DNA of 64,000 nt from Streptomyces sp. D2-8 (lineage in GTDB: Bacteria > Actinomycetota > Actinomycetes > Streptomycetales > Streptomycetaceae), in contig NZ_JAAHBP010000017.1 of the NCBI RefSeq assembly GCF_023184515.1, forward strand, positions 163,736 to 227,735. The letters are read 5' to 3'. Positions 7,153-15,559 of this stretch are shown here, in pieces; within the stretch, counting starts at the first letter, position 1; each line of letters begins with the position of its first letter. Below the pieces are notes generated by a model. That model was not told the origin of the DNA, did no database searches, and saw only the letters and a list, made by a program, of their open reading frames with translations. The translations under genes and the position numbers were made by a program.

Positions 7153-9402
7153 ATGAAGTTCACCGACGGCTACTGGCTGCTGCGCGAGGGCGTCACCGCG
7201 GCCCACCCGGCCCAGGTCCTCGACGTCACCGAGTCGGACGGCGCGCTGGAGATCCTCGCGCCGACCCGGCCCGTCCGTTCCCGCGGCGACCTGATGACCG
7301 GCCCGGTCTTCACGATCAAGGCGCACAGCCCCATGCCCGACGTCATCGGCCTGACCCTGACGCACTTCACCGGCGGGGAGCCCCGCGGCCCCGAGTTCGA
7401 GCTCACCGCGTCGGACACCACCGCACGGATCGCGTACGACGACGAGCACGCGACCCTGACCTCGGGCGACCTGTCGGTCCGGCTGGCCCGCGGCGGCCCC
7501 TGGCACGTCGAGTTCCTCGCACACGGCCGTACGCTCACCAGCAGCGGCCACCGGAACGCGGGCATCATGCGGGACGCCTCCGGCGCGCACCACCTGCGCG
7601 AGCAGCTGGTGCTGACCGTCGGCACGTCGGTCTACGGCCTCGGTGAGCGCTTCGGCCCGCTGGTGAAGAACGGGCAGGTCGTCGACATCTGGCAGGCCGA
7701 CGGCGGCACGTGCAGCGAACAGGCCTACAAGAACGTGCCGTTCTACCTCACGGACGCGGGCTACGGCGTCTTCGTCGACCACCCGGGCAAGGTGTCCTTC
7801 GAGGTCGCCTCGGAGGTCGTCTCCCGGGTGCAGTTCAGCGCGGAGACGCAGGAGCTGACGTACTACGTCGTCCACGGCCCCACCCCGAAGGACATCCTGC
7901 GCAGGTACACGGCCCTGACCGGCCGCCCGGCCCTGCCGCCCGCCTGGTCGTTCGGCCTGTGGCTGTCGACGTCCTTCACCACCTCGTACGACGAGGAGAC
8001 GGTGACGTCCTTCATCGAGGGCATGGAGGAGCGTGAACTGCCGCTCTCCGTCTTCCACTTCGACTGCTTCTGGATGCGCGAGTTCAACTGGTGCGACTTC
8101 CGGTGGGATCCCCGCGTCTTCCCCGACCCGGAGGGCATGCTGGCCCGGCTGAAGGCCCGCGGCCTGCGCGTCTCCGTCTGGATCAACCCGTACATCGCCC
8201 AGCGCTCCCCGCTGTTCGCCGAGGGCAAGGCGCTCGGGCATCTGCTGAAGCGCCCGGACGGCGGCGTCTGGCAGTGGGACATGTGGCAACCCGGCATGGC
8301 CCTGGTCGACTTCACCTCACCGGCCGCCCGCGACTGGTACGCCGCCAAGCTGGAGGCGCTGCTCGCGCAGGGCGTCGACTGCTTCAAGACCGACTTCGGC
8401 GAACGGGTGCCCCTCGACGTGGTCTGGTCCGACGGCTCGGACCCGGAGCGGATGCACAACTACTACACGTACCTGTACAACCGCACGGTCTTCGAGGTGC
8501 TGCGCAAGCACCGCGGCGAGCAGGAGGCCGTTCTCTTCGCACGGTCGGCGACGGCGGGGAGCCAGCAGTTCCCCGTGCACTGGGGCGGCGACTGCGAGGC
8601 GACGTACGAGTCGATGGCCGAGTCGCTGCGCGGCGGCCTGTCCCTCGGCCTGTCGGGCTTCGGCTTCTGGAGCCATGACATCGGCGGCTTCGAGGGCACC
8701 CCGACCCCGGCCCTGTTCAAGCGCTGGCTGGCCTTCGGCCTGCTCTCCTCGCACAGCCGCCTGCACGGCAGCAACTCCTACCGGGTCCCCTGGCAGTTCG
8801 ACGAGGAGTCGGTGGACGTGGCCCGCCATTTCACCCGGCTGAAGCTGCGCCTCATGCCCTACCTGTACGAGACGGCCCGCACCGCCCACACCGAGGGCCT
8901 GCCCGTGATGCGGGCCATGGTGCTGGAGTTCCCGGACGACCCGGGGTGCGCGCACCTGGAACGGCAGTACATGCTCGGCCCGGATCTGCTGGTCGCCCCG
9001 GTGTTCAGCGACGAGGGCGACGTCACGTACTACGTCCCCGAGGGCACCTGGACGCGCTTCCCGACCGGCGAGCCGGTGACCGGCCCGCGCTGGGTGCGTG
9101 AGCGCCACGGCTTCCTGAGCGCGCCGCTGCTGGTCCGGCCCGGCGCGGTGATCCCGGTCGGCGCGCGGGACGACCGCCCCGACTACGACCATGCCGACGG
9201 GGTGACGCTGCGGGCGTACGGCCTGCGGCCCGGCGACGAGGTGACGGTGCCGGTCGGGGACGTGACCTTCACGGTCGTCCGCGAGGGGAACACCCTGCGG
9301 GCGACGTGCGCCGCCCCGGCAGCCGCCTGGAGCCTGGCCGCCGGCGAACGCGAGGTCCAGGCCCCGCCCGGTACGGGCTCCCTCACGCTGGAGCTCGGCT
9401 GA
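7153..9402 (+). CDS. GH31 alpha-xylosidase-type glycoside hydrolase (YicI-like)
   Basis: A 749-residue cytoplasmic glycoside hydrolase family 31 enzyme. No signal peptide is seen. The nucleophile motif is CFKTDFGE with Asp414, and the acid/base is in HWGGDC with Asp480. These positions lie two residues from the known YicI catalytic pair (Asp416/Asp482), and overall length matches. Such enzymes release alpha-xylose from isoprimeverose-type oligosaccharides or hydrolyse related alpha-glucosides. The ATG at 7153 was chosen because AGGGA lies 7 nt upstream. A longer N-terminus from 7126 would run into the operator. The stop overlaps the regulator's start by one base (TGATG), giving a tight two-gene operon. 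The exact substrate (xyloside versus glucoside) is uncertain. Confidence 0.92.
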   Translation: MKFTDGYWLLREGVTAAHPAQVLDVTESDGALEILAPTRPVRSRGDLMTGPVFTIKAHSPMPDVIGLTLTHFTGGEPRGPEFELTASDTTARIAYDDEHATLTSGDLSVRLARGGPWHVEFLAHGRTLTSSGHRNAGIMRDASGAHHLREQLVLTVGTSVYGLGERFGPLVKNGQVVDIWQADGGTCSEQAYKNVPFYLTDAGYGVFVDHPGKVSFEVASEVVSRVQFSAETQELTYYVVHGPTPKDILRRYTALTGRPALPPAWSFGLWLSTSFTTSYDEETVTSFIEGMEERELPLSVFHFDCFWMREFNWCDFRWDPRVFPDPEGMLARLKARGLRVSVWINPYIAQRSPLFAEGKALGHLLKRPDGGVWQWDMWQPGMALVDFTSPAARDWYAAKLEALLAQGVDCFKTDFGERVPLDVVWSDGSDPERMHNYYTYLYNRTVFEVLRKHRGEQEAVLFARSATAGSQQFPVHWGGDCEATYESMAESLRGGLSLGLSGFGFWSHDIGGFEGTPTPALFKRWLAFGLLSSHSRLHGSNSYRVPWQFDEESVDVARHFTRLKLRLMPYLYETARTAHTEGLPVMRAMVLEFPDDPGCAHLERQYMLGPDLLVAPVFSDEGDVTYYVPEGTWTRFPTGEPVTGPRWVRERHGFLSAPLLVRPGAVIPVGARDDRPDYDHADGVTLRAYGLRPGDEVTVPVGDVTFTVVREGNTLRATCAAPAAAWSLAAGEREVQAPPGTGSLTLELG

Positions 9403-10403
9403 TGGCCAAGATCACGGACGTGGCGCGACGGGCCGGGGTCTCCCCCAGCACCGTTTCCTACGCGCTGAGCGGCAAGCGCCCGATCTCCGACGCGACCCGG
9501 CGGCGCGTCGAGGCGGCCGCCCGCGACCTGGGCTACCGCCCCCACGCCGGCGGCCACGCCCTGCCCGGCGGCAAGCCGAACCTCCTGGCCCTGGCGGCGC
9601 CGCTCCGCCCCGGCGTGCATGTCCCGGTCCTGATGCGGTTGGCGGTGTCGGTGGTGACGACGGCCCGCGCGCACGACCACGACGTCCTGCTGCTCACCCA
9701 GGAGGAGGCCGAGGAGGGCCTGAGCCGGGCCATGGGCACGGCCGCGGTGGACGGGCTGCTGCTGACGGACGTCGAACTCCACGACCCCCGCCTCCCCCGG
9801 CTCCGCTCCCTGGGCCGCCCGTCGGTCCTGATCGGTGTCCCGGCGAACCCGCACAGTCTGACCTGCGTCGACCTCGACTTCAGGGCGGCGGGCGAGACGT
9901 GCGTGAACCACCTGGCGGAGCTGGGCCACCGGACGGTCGCCCTGGTCGGCTCACCTCCGGAGGTCTACCTCCGCAGGACGGCCTACGCCCACCACCTCAT
10001 GCAGGGCTTCACCACGGCCGCCACCCGTCACGGCCTGACCACGTCCGTCCACCCGGGCGACGCCGACCCCACCACGGCCCCGCGGCTCGCCGAGCGGTTG
10101 CTCCGGGAGCACCCCGCCCTCACCGCCGTGGTCGTCCACAACGAACCTCTCCTGGTCCCCTTGATCGCCGCCTTCGAACACCTCGGCCTGCGCGTCCCCG
10201 CCGACCTCTCCGTCACGGCCGTCTGCCCCGACGACCTGGCGGCGACGCCCCGCGTCCCGGTCACGTCCGTGTCCCTGCCCGCCGATGAGCTGGGCACCCG
10301 CGCGGTGGAACTGCTGATCCGGAAGCTGCACGGCGTCCCGGTCGCGGAGAAGACCCTCCTGCCGCCACGACTGACGGAACGGTCGAGTACGCGCCACGCA
10401 TGA
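9402..10403 (+). CDS. LacI/GalR-family transcriptional regulator
   Basis: A 333-residue LacI-family repressor. The N-terminal helix-turn-helix is canonical (KITDVARRAGVSPSTVSYALSGKRPIS, then RRRVEAAARDLGYRPHAGG hinge). It is followed by a periplasmic-binding-protein-like effector domain (about 60-330). Its start overlaps the stop of the GH31 gene (TGATG), so the two are translationally coupled and transcribed together. The perfect palindrome at 7106-7123 is the obvious operator, implying repression of its own operon relieved by a sugar. A strong terminator begins 3 bp after its stop. Confidence 0.94.
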   Translation: MAKITDVARRAGVSPSTVSYALSGKRPISDATRRRVEAAARDLGYRPHAGGHALPGGKPNLLALAAPLRPGVHVPVLMRLAVSVVTTARAHDHDVLLLTQEEAEEGLSRAMGTAAVDGLLLTDVELHDPRLPRLRSLGRPSVLIGVPANPHSLTCVDLDFRAAGETCVNHLAELGHRTVALVGSPPEVYLRRTAYAHHLMQGFTTAATRHGLTTSVHPGDADPTTAPRLAERLLREHPALTAVVVHNEPLLVPLIAAFEHLGLRVPADLSVTAVCPDDLAATPRVPVTSVSLPADELGTRAVELLIRKLHGVPVAEKTLLPPRLTERSSTRHA

Positions 10404-10405
10404 CA

Positions 10406-10437
10406 AAGGCCCCGCCGCTCGGAAGCGGCGGGGCCTT
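10406..10437 (+). terminator. Strong intrinsic terminator after LacI gene
   Basis: A perfect 14-bp stem (10406-10419 with 10424-10437), loop cgga, beginning 3 bp after the regulator's stop. It also faces the 3' end of the convergent tmRNA gene 18 bp away, so it may serve both strands. Confidence 0.85.
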
Positions 10438-10454
10438 CGCCCACATGGGATGAG

Positions 10455-10840
10455 TGGAGATGGCGGGAATCGAACCCGCGTCCAACGGTGCAGAATCAGG
10501 GCTTCTCCGTGTGCAGTTCGCTGCGATTTTCTCGGCCCCGGCGATCACGCGAACAAGTCGCCGACGGGCCCAGTCACTGTTTGATTTCCCATCGAACCCC
10601 GTGACCGGGCTCGATGGTTTAGTTCCCTAGCTTATGCCAGGATCCGGGCCGGGAACGCTCCCGGGCTGACACCCATTTAGGGTCCTTCAGTCACTGCTTA
10701 TCAGGCAGCGAGGGCGAAGGACTGGGAATCGCGCTTGGTATTGGCGATTATTTTTTGCGACATATGGTTTACGAGATCATTGCCGCTTCCTCGACACGCT
10801 TCCCCTGCTTCGACAGCCGCTGTCGAAACCGATCATCCCC
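10455..10840 (-). ncRNA. ssrA: tmRNA (transfer-messenger RNA)
   Basis: A 386-nt tmRNA on the minus strand. The 5' end GGGGATG (10840 downward) pairs with CATCTCC near the 3' end to form the acceptor stem. The 3' part carries GGTTCGATTCCCGCC, the T-arm. The 3' CCA is not encoded (A at 10455 is the discriminator). The resume frame at 10745-10704 encodes the tag ANTKRDSQSFALAA followed by TGA TAA, with the usual ALAA degron recognised by ClpXP-type proteases. It rescues stalled ribosomes together with SmpB, whose gene lies 99 bp upstream on the same strand. Confidence 0.97.
10704..10745 (-). other. tmRNA tag-peptide reading frame
   Basis: Fourteen sense codons inside the tmRNA reading A-N-T-K-R-D-S-Q-S-F-A-L-A-A, then TGA and TAA. 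The Ala resume codon GCC is preceded by the expected A-rich/AATAATC sequence. As I remember them, other Streptomyces tags share the ANTKRDS start and ALAA end but can be longer in the middle. Confidence 0.93.
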
Positions 10841-10939
10841 ATGTTGTGTTGACAATCCCCTCCGGAGAGGAGCACGCACCCGCCGTGGGGTGCAGACACC
10901 ATCGTACGTGACCAACGCAGGTCGGTGCCAGCGTATTCC

Positions 10940-11422
10940 CTACGCCCCGCGCTGCCTCCGCTTCACCGCCGCGATCGCGCGGTCGGTCTCGCGGCGGTCC
11001 TGCTTCTCCCGCAGTGCCTGACGCTTGTCGTACTCCTTCTTGCCCTTCGCCAGCGCGATCTCGACCTTGGCCCGGCCGTCCTTGAAGTACAGCGCGAGGG
11101 GCACGATGGTGTGGCCCGTCTCCCCCGTCTTCGACTCCAGCTTGTCGATCTCGGCGCGGTGCAGCAGCAGCTTCCGCTTGCGCCGGGCGCTGTGGTTGGT
11201 CCACGTGCCCTGGCTGTACTCCGGCACGTGCACGTTGTGCAGCCACGCCTCGTTCCCGTCCAGCTGAACGAAGCCGTCGACCAGCGACGCCCGTCCCTGG
11301 CGCAGGGACTTCACCTCGGTCCCGGTGAGGACCAGGCCGGCCTCGTAGGTGTCGATGATGAGGTAGTCGTGCCGCGCCTTCTTGTTCTGCGCGATCAGCT
11401 TGCGCCCTTTTTCCTTAGCCAT
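10940..11422 (-). CDS. smpB: SsrA-binding protein SmpB
   Basis: A 160-residue SmpB, the obligate tmRNA partner that binds the tRNA-like domain and enters the decoding centre with its basic C-terminal tail. Family hallmarks are the KKARHDY and EAGLVLTGTEVKSLRQGRASLVDGF segments near the N-terminus, HVPEYSQGTW in the middle, and a C-terminus rich in Lys/Arg (RAIAAVKRRQRGA). The start at ATG 11422 (MAKEKGRK) follows the usual Streptomyces annotation. An ATG four codons upstream (MVGTMAKEK) is possible. It lies upstream of ssrA on the same strand and 46 bp downstream of the S41 protease gene. Confidence 0.97.
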   Translation of the reverse strand: MAKEKGRKLIAQNKKARHDYLIIDTYEAGLVLTGTEVKSLRQGRASLVDGFVQLDGNEAWLHNVHVPEYSQGTWTNHSARRKRKLLLHRAEIDKLESKTGETGHTIVPLALYFKDGRAKVEIALAKGKKEYDKRQALREKQDRRETDRAIAAVKRRQRGA

Positions 11423-11468
11423 AGTGCCGACCATTTTCGCACTACCGAGGGGCTCCGCGAAAAGTGGA

Positions 11469-12638
11469 TTACGAGGGGCTCGCGAGGCCGCGCAGTACGG
11501 CCTGGGCCCGCTGGAGGGCATCCTCGTCGGTCTCCAGGTCGGGCGTGATGCCCCGGCCGTCGACCCCGCGGCCGGAGGGGGTGCGGTAGTGCCCGACGGT
11601 CAGCTCCGCGACGGAGCCGTCCGGCAGCCGGCTCGGCATCTGGACCGAGCCCTTGCCGAAGGTGCGGGAGCCCACGACGAGCGCCCTCCCGCGGTCCTGC
11701 ACGGCGCCTGTGAGGAGCTCGGCCGCGCTCATCGTCCCGCCGTCGACGAGGGCGACCAGGGGTCTCGTGGTCTCCCCGCCGGACTCGGCGTGCAGGACGC
11801 GCTGCTCGCCGTCGACGTCGTAGGTGGCGACCAGGCCGCCGTCGAGGAAGGCGGAGGCGGTGGTCACGGCCTCGCTGACCAGGCCGCCGGAGTTGCCGCG
11901 CAGGTCGAGGACGATCCCGGCGCCGGGCGGGGACTGCCGGACGGCTTTCCGGACCTGACGGCCGGAGCCCTTGGTGAAGGTGGCGACCCTGATGACGGTG
12001 ACCCGTCCGGCGAGTTCCCGGACGGTGACCGAGTCCGTGGACAGCTGGGCGCGGCGCAGGGTTTCGGTCCACGCGCGGGTGCCGCGCTCCAGGCCGAGGC
12101 GGACGGCGGTGCCGGCGGGGGCGTCGGTGGCGTTGCCGCGCAGTAAGGAGACGACCTCGGTGACGGGGCGGCCGTCGGTCTTCTCGCCGTCGACGCTGCG
12201 CAGCAGGTCTCCGGGGCGGATCCCGGCGGTGGCCGCGGGCGACCCGGCGCGCACCTTGGTCACCTCGATACGGCCGTCCCGTTCGCTGCGCGCCCACAGG
12301 CCGACGCCGGTGTACCGGCCGTCGAGGGACTCCTCGAACTCCTCGTACTCGCCCCGGGAGTAGACGGCGCCCCAGCGGTCCCCGCTGCGGCTGACGGCGC
12401 GCTTCGCGGCCTGGATCGGGGACTTGCCGTCGGCCATGGCCTCCTCGGCCGCCCGGGCGACGTCGGCGTGGTGCCCGGCCGCACCGGCGGAACGGGCCTC
12501 GTCCGGCGCGGACTTCCCCACGCCCTGCGGCAACGCCCCCGTGGCCGCACCGGCGACGAGCACGCTCGCGAACACCAACGTCAGGGCGGCCCCGCGACGG
12601 ATGCGGCGGGGCTGACAGAACGGGTCACGACCTGACAT
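11469..12638 (-). CDS. S41 carboxyl-terminal processing protease (PDZ-containing)
   Basis: A 389-residue exported or membrane-anchored protease. An N-terminal hydrophobic segment (about 17-38) acts as signal/anchor. A PDZ domain (about 105-180; TGVGLWARSERDG, SPAATAGIRPGDLLRSVDG) precedes the S41 catalytic core with Ser304 in GGTMSAAELL and Lys329 in SRTFGKGSVQ, the Ser/Lys dyad. Proteases of this class trim C-termini of exported proteins or act in the cell wall. It lies immediately downstream of ftsEX, separated by a perfect hairpin, a neighbourhood that fits envelope maintenance. Both catalytic residues are intact. Confidence 0.95.
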   Translation of the reverse strand: MSGRDPFCQPRRIRRGAALTLVFASVLVAGAATGALPQGVGKSAPDEARSAGAAGHHADVARAAEEAMADGKSPIQAAKRAVSRSGDRWGAVYSRGEYEEFEESLDGRYTGVGLWARSERDGRIEVTKVRAGSPAATAGIRPGDLLRSVDGEKTDGRPVTEVVSLLRGNATDAPAGTAVRLGLERGTRAWTETLRRAQLSTDSVTVRELAGRVTVIRVATFTKGSGRQVRKAVRQSPPGAGIVLDLRGNSGGLVSEAVTTASAFLDGGLVATYDVDGEQRVLHAESGGETTRPLVALVDGGTMSAAELLTGAVQDRGRALVVGSRTFGKGSVQMPSRLPDGSVAELTVGHYRTPSGRGVDGRGITPDLETDEDALQRAQAVLRGLASPS

Positions 12639-12662
12639 GCCGGTGAGTCTAGGACAAGCGGA

Positions 12663-12694
12663 AGGGCCGTACGGCCGGTTGACCGTACGGCCCT
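12663..12694 (-). terminator. Intrinsic terminator after ftsX
   Basis: A perfect 12-bp stem (agggccgtacgg at 12663-12674 with ccgtacggccct at 12683-12694), 8-nt loop, located 12 bp after the ftsX stop and 25 bp before the protease start. It separates the ftsEX operon from the downstream gene. Confidence 0.8.
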
Positions 12695-12705
12695 CTTGGC
12701 ATGCG

Positions 12706-13623
12706 TCACACCTTCAAGTACTTGCGCAGCGCGAAGAACGCGGCCAACGCGGGCATCAGAAGGCTCGTCGCGAGGATGAGCGGCAGCTTCGTGAGAACGG
12801 CGTCCCAGCCGATGAAGTTGATCAGTGTCAGCTGGTCGGCCAGCGCCAGTCCGTGGTCGATGAGGAAGTACCGGGCGACCAGCAGGAAGCCGCACGCGAG
12901 GGTGCCGCCGATGAGTCCGGCGACCGCGGCCTCCATGATGAACGGCGCCTGGATGTAGAAGCCGGAGGCGCCGACCAGCCGCATGATGCCGGTCTCACGC
13001 CGGCGGCTGAACGCCGAGACGCGCACGGTGTTGACGATCAGCATCAGCGCGACGACCAGCATCAGCGCCATGACCGCGCGGGCGGCCCAGTTCATGCCGT
13101 TCAGCAGCTTGAAGAGGTTGTCCAGGATGCCCTTCTGGTCCTGCACGGACTGCACGCCGTCCCGGCCGTTGAAGGCGGTGGCGATGACCTGGTACTTCTC
13201 CGGGTCCTTCAGCTTGATGCGGTACGACTCCTGCATCTGGTCCGGCGTGAGGGAGCTGGCGAGCGGGGAGTCGCCGAACTGTTCCTTGTAGTGCTTGTAC
13301 GCCTGGTCCTGCGACTCGTACGTGACCGCCTGGACGACATCCATCTTGGCGAGGTCGGCCTTGACCTGCTTCTTCTGGTCGTCGGTCACCGCGCCCTTGG
13401 CGCAGTTGGGGTCGGACTCGGCGTCACTCTTGTTGCAGAGGAAGATCGAGACGTTGACCTTGTCGTACCAGTAGCCCTTCATGGTGTTGACCTGGTCGCT
13501 CATCAGGAGCGACCCGCCGAACAGGGCGAGCGACAGGGCGACGGAGACGACGACGGCGAAGGTCATCGTCAGGTTGCGGCGGAGACCGACACCGATCTCC
13601 GACAGGACGAACTGGGCGCGCAT
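12706..13623 (-). CDS. ftsX: Cell-division protein FtsX
   Basis: A 305-residue FtsX of the actinobacterial type. A cytoplasmic N-terminus (MRAQFVLSEIGVGLRRNLTMT) and TM1 (about 20-42) precede a large extracytoplasmic domain (about 45-195) containing two cysteines (FLCNKS, DPNCAKG) that could form a disulfide. The C-terminal half has three membrane segments (about 205-225, 255-275, 280-300). With FtsE it forms an ABC-type complex that does not transport substrate but activates peptidoglycan hydrolases at division and growth sites. It starts 40 bp after the ftsE stop, in an ftsE-ftsX operon closed by the hairpin at 12663. Confidence 0.97.
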   Translation of the reverse strand: MRAQFVLSEIGVGLRRNLTMTFAVVVSVALSLALFGGSLLMSDQVNTMKGYWYDKVNVSIFLCNKSDAESDPNCAKGAVTDDQKKQVKADLAKMDVVQAVTYESQDQAYKHYKEQFGDSPLASSLTPDQMQESYRIKLKDPEKYQVIATAFNGRDGVQSVQDQKGILDNLFKLLNGMNWAARAVMALMLVVALMLIVNTVRVSAFSRRRETGIMRLVGASGFYIQAPFIMEAAVAGLIGGTLACGFLLVARYFLIDHGLALADQLTLINFIGWDAVLTKLPLILATSLLMPALAAFFALRKYLKV

Positions 13624-13663
13624 GGCGACTGGTTATGCCTTTCCGTGGATCTCGGGTGCGGTA

Positions 13664-14353
13664 TCAGTGCTGGTAGCCGTAGACACCGCGGGCCTGGTCG
13701 CGGACGAGGCGGCCCTTCTCCAGTTCGATGACGCGCTTGCGCATCTGGTCGACGATGTTCTGGTCGTGCGTGGCCATCACCACGGTCGTGCCCGTCCGGT
13801 TGATGCGGTCGAGCAGCTTCATGATGCCGACGGAGGTCTGCGGGTCGAGGTTGCCGGTGGGCTCGTCGGCGATGAGCAGCTTCGGCCGGTTGACGAAGGC
13901 CCGCGCGATGGCGACACGCTGCTGTTCACCGCCGGACAGCTCGCCGGGCATCCGGTCCTCCTTGCCGCCGAGCCCGACCAGGTCGAGCACCTGGGGCACG
14001 GACTTGCGGATCTCGCCGCGCGACTTGCCGATGACCTCCTGCGCGAAGGCGACGTTCTCACCGACCGTCTTGTTCGGCAGCAGCCGGAAGTCCTGGAACA
14101 CCGTCCCCAGCTGGCGCCGCATCTGCGGCACCTTCCAGTTGGAGAGGCGGGCGAGGTCCTTGCCCAGAACGTGCACCTGCCCGTGACTGCACCGCTCCTC
14201 GCGGAGGATCAGCCGCAGGAAGGTGGACTTTCCGGAGCCGGAGGACCCCACGAGGAACACGAACTCGCCCTTCTCGACCTCCAGGGATACATCCCTGAGG
14301 GCGGGGCGGGTCTGCTTGGGGTAGACCTTGGAGACATTGTCGAATCGGATCAC
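13664..14353 (-). CDS. ftsE: Cell-division ATP-binding protein FtsE
   Basis: A 229-residue ABC ATPase. Walker A is GSSGSGKS at 36-43, the Q-loop lies in VFQDFRLLP, the signature is LSGGEQQRV at 139-147, Walker B is LLIADEP at 159-165, and the switch His is in MATHDQ. It powers FtsX-mediated regulation of cell-wall hydrolases at the septum. The start is GTG at 14353. No strong Shine-Dalgarno is visible, but no better in-frame start exists. It is the first gene of the ftsEX pair. Confidence 0.97.
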   Translation of the reverse strand: MIRFDNVSKVYPKQTRPALRDVSLEVEKGEFVFLVGSSGSGKSTFLRLILREERCSHGQVHVLGKDLARLSNWKVPQMRRQLGTVFQDFRLLPNKTVGENVAFAQEVIGKSRGEIRKSVPQVLDLVGLGGKEDRMPGELSGGEQQRVAIARAFVNRPKLLIADEPTGNLDPQTSVGIMKLLDRINRTGTTVVMATHDQNIVDQMRKRVIELEKGRLVRDQARGVYGYQH

Positions 14354-14610
14354 GGATGCACCACGGGTCGCCGGGGGTAGATGAGCGTGACCATACGCGA
14401 ACCGGGTAGGGCACCGCAGTCACCGACCGTGGTTGCGCCGCGGATGTGGCGTTTTATACCGAGCCCCGAGGGGCGCGGGGGGACTGTGCGTACCACCACA
14501 GAAGATGCGCAGCCGCGCGACGGCCGACGGAACCTGGCAAAGTGGAGGGGGGAACATTCCCACCCCCACGGACGTTGGACACGTGGAACCGGCGCAAGGA
14601 GGGCAAGCGC
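14354..14610. other. Divergent intergenic region upstream of ftsE
   Basis: 257 bp between ftsE (minus) and the small zinc-ribbon gene (plus), presumably holding promoters for both. I see no operator-like palindrome. A purine-rich tract (gtggaggggggaac, about 14542-14556) lies upstream of the plus-strand gene but is too far from its ATG to be the ribosome-binding site. Confidence 0.4.
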
Positions 14611-14802
14611 ATGACGTACGACCGGCTGGTGTGCGCGAACTGCGCGTCCCCCGTGAACGAGGGCCGCTGCCCTGTGTGCCGCGCGAACCGCGAACGGCTG
14701 CAGCAGGAGAACTTCCTCGCGGGCCTGAATCCGATGACCCTGATCGCACTGCTGACCGTGCTGATCGCGGCGGTGGCCCTGCTGGCGCACCAGACCGTGT
14801 AG
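14611..14802 (+). CDS. Small zinc-ribbon membrane protein (63 aa)
   Basis: A 63-residue protein with two CxxC pairs (Cys8/Cys11 and Cys20/Cys23), i.e. a rubredoxin/zinc-ribbon knuckle, followed by a C-terminal transmembrane helix (about 42-60, LIALLTVLIAAVALLA). AAGGAGGG precedes the ATG at 14611, an excellent ribosome-binding site, and a perfect 16-bp terminator hairpin follows 26 bp after the stop. It is probably a tail-anchored protein with the zinc knuckle in the cytoplasm. The function is unknown. It is divergent from ftsE. Confidence 0.85.
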   Translation: MTYDRLVCANCASPVNEGRCPVCRANRERLQQENFLAGLNPMTLIALLTVLIAAVALLAHQTV

Positions 14803-14827
14803 GGCGGCGGGCAGCCCCCGGACATGG

Positions 14828-14862
14828 CCGAGGGCCCGGAGTGTTTCACTCCGGGCCCTCGG
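14828..14862. terminator. Bidirectional terminator
   Basis: A perfect 16-bp stem (14828-14843 with 14847-14862), loop ttt, lying between the convergent zinc-ribbon and sortase-substrate genes and able to stop transcription from either side. Confidence 0.88.
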
Positions 14863-14902
14863 TGTTGCGCTGTGCCTCTGGTCCGTACGGACGCGGCTAC
14901 CG

Positions 14903-15559
14903 TCAGGCGGCAGCCCCGCCGCGATCACCCACGAGGCGCGGCAGCAGACGGAAGCCGACACCGCCGGCGATCATCGTGGCGGCGCCGATCACCAGGAAGG
15001 TGGTCTGCGCGGCGCCCGTCTCGGCGAGCTCTTCGCCATTGCCCTGGGCCTGCGGGGCCGGGGTGGAGTCCGAGCCGATCTCGGTGAGGGAGGAGGAGCC
15101 CTCCCCCTGCGGCGAGGTGCCGCCGTCGGGGTCGGCGTTGTTGCCGCCGCCGTTGTTGCCACCCCCGCTGTTGTTGCCACCGTCCGTCGGGTCCTCGGTG
15201 GGCTCCGTCGGCTCCTCGGTGGGCTCGGTCGGCGTGCCCGGCTCGGTGGGCGTGCCCGGCTCCGTCGGGGTCCCCGGCTCGGTGGGCGTGCCCGGCTCCG
15301 TCGGGGTCCCCGGCTGGGTCGGGTTCGGCGCCGTCGGGATACCGGGTTCCGACGGCTCACCCGGTTCACCCGGCTCACCCGGCTCACCCGGGTTCTCTTC
15401 ACCGACGCCCACGCCAACACCGACACTGGTGTCACCGAGACCGACGTTCACGCCCAGGTCGAGAGCGGATGCCGCACCGGCGGCGGTCAGCGAGGCACCG
15501 GCGGCGATCACGGCACCGGCCGCTATCCGCGCGACACGGATCCGCGTCTTCTTCGTCAT
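14903..15559 (-). CDS. Sortase-anchored surface protein with LAETG sorting signal
   Basis: A 218-residue exported protein. It has a basic start MTKKTRIR, a hydrophobic signal sequence (about 9-32, ending near AASALD), and a short domain with repeated VGxG. A Pro/Gly/Glu/Thr-rich region follows (tandem GEP and PGTPTE units, about 55-125), then an Asn/Gly-rich linker. The C-terminal sorting signal is LAETG (178-182), a hydrophobic helix and a positively charged end (RLLPRLVGDRG). LAxTG is the motif used by Streptomyces class E sortases, so the product is expected to be covalently linked to peptidoglycan. No sortase gene is in the window. The ATG at 15559 follows a GGGGGTAG tract. The repeats are likely length-variable. 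Confidence 0.85.
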   Translation of the reverse strand: MTKKTRIRVARIAAGAVIAAGASLTAAGAASALDLGVNVGLGDTSVGVGVGVGEENPGEPGEPGEPGEPSEPGIPTAPNPTQPGTPTEPGTPTEPGTPTEPGTPTEPGTPTEPTEEPTEPTEDPTDGGNNSGGGNNGGGNNADPDGGTSPQGEGSSSLTEIGSDSTPAPQAQGNGEELAETGAAQTTFLVIGAATMIAGGVGFRLLPRLVGDRGGAAA

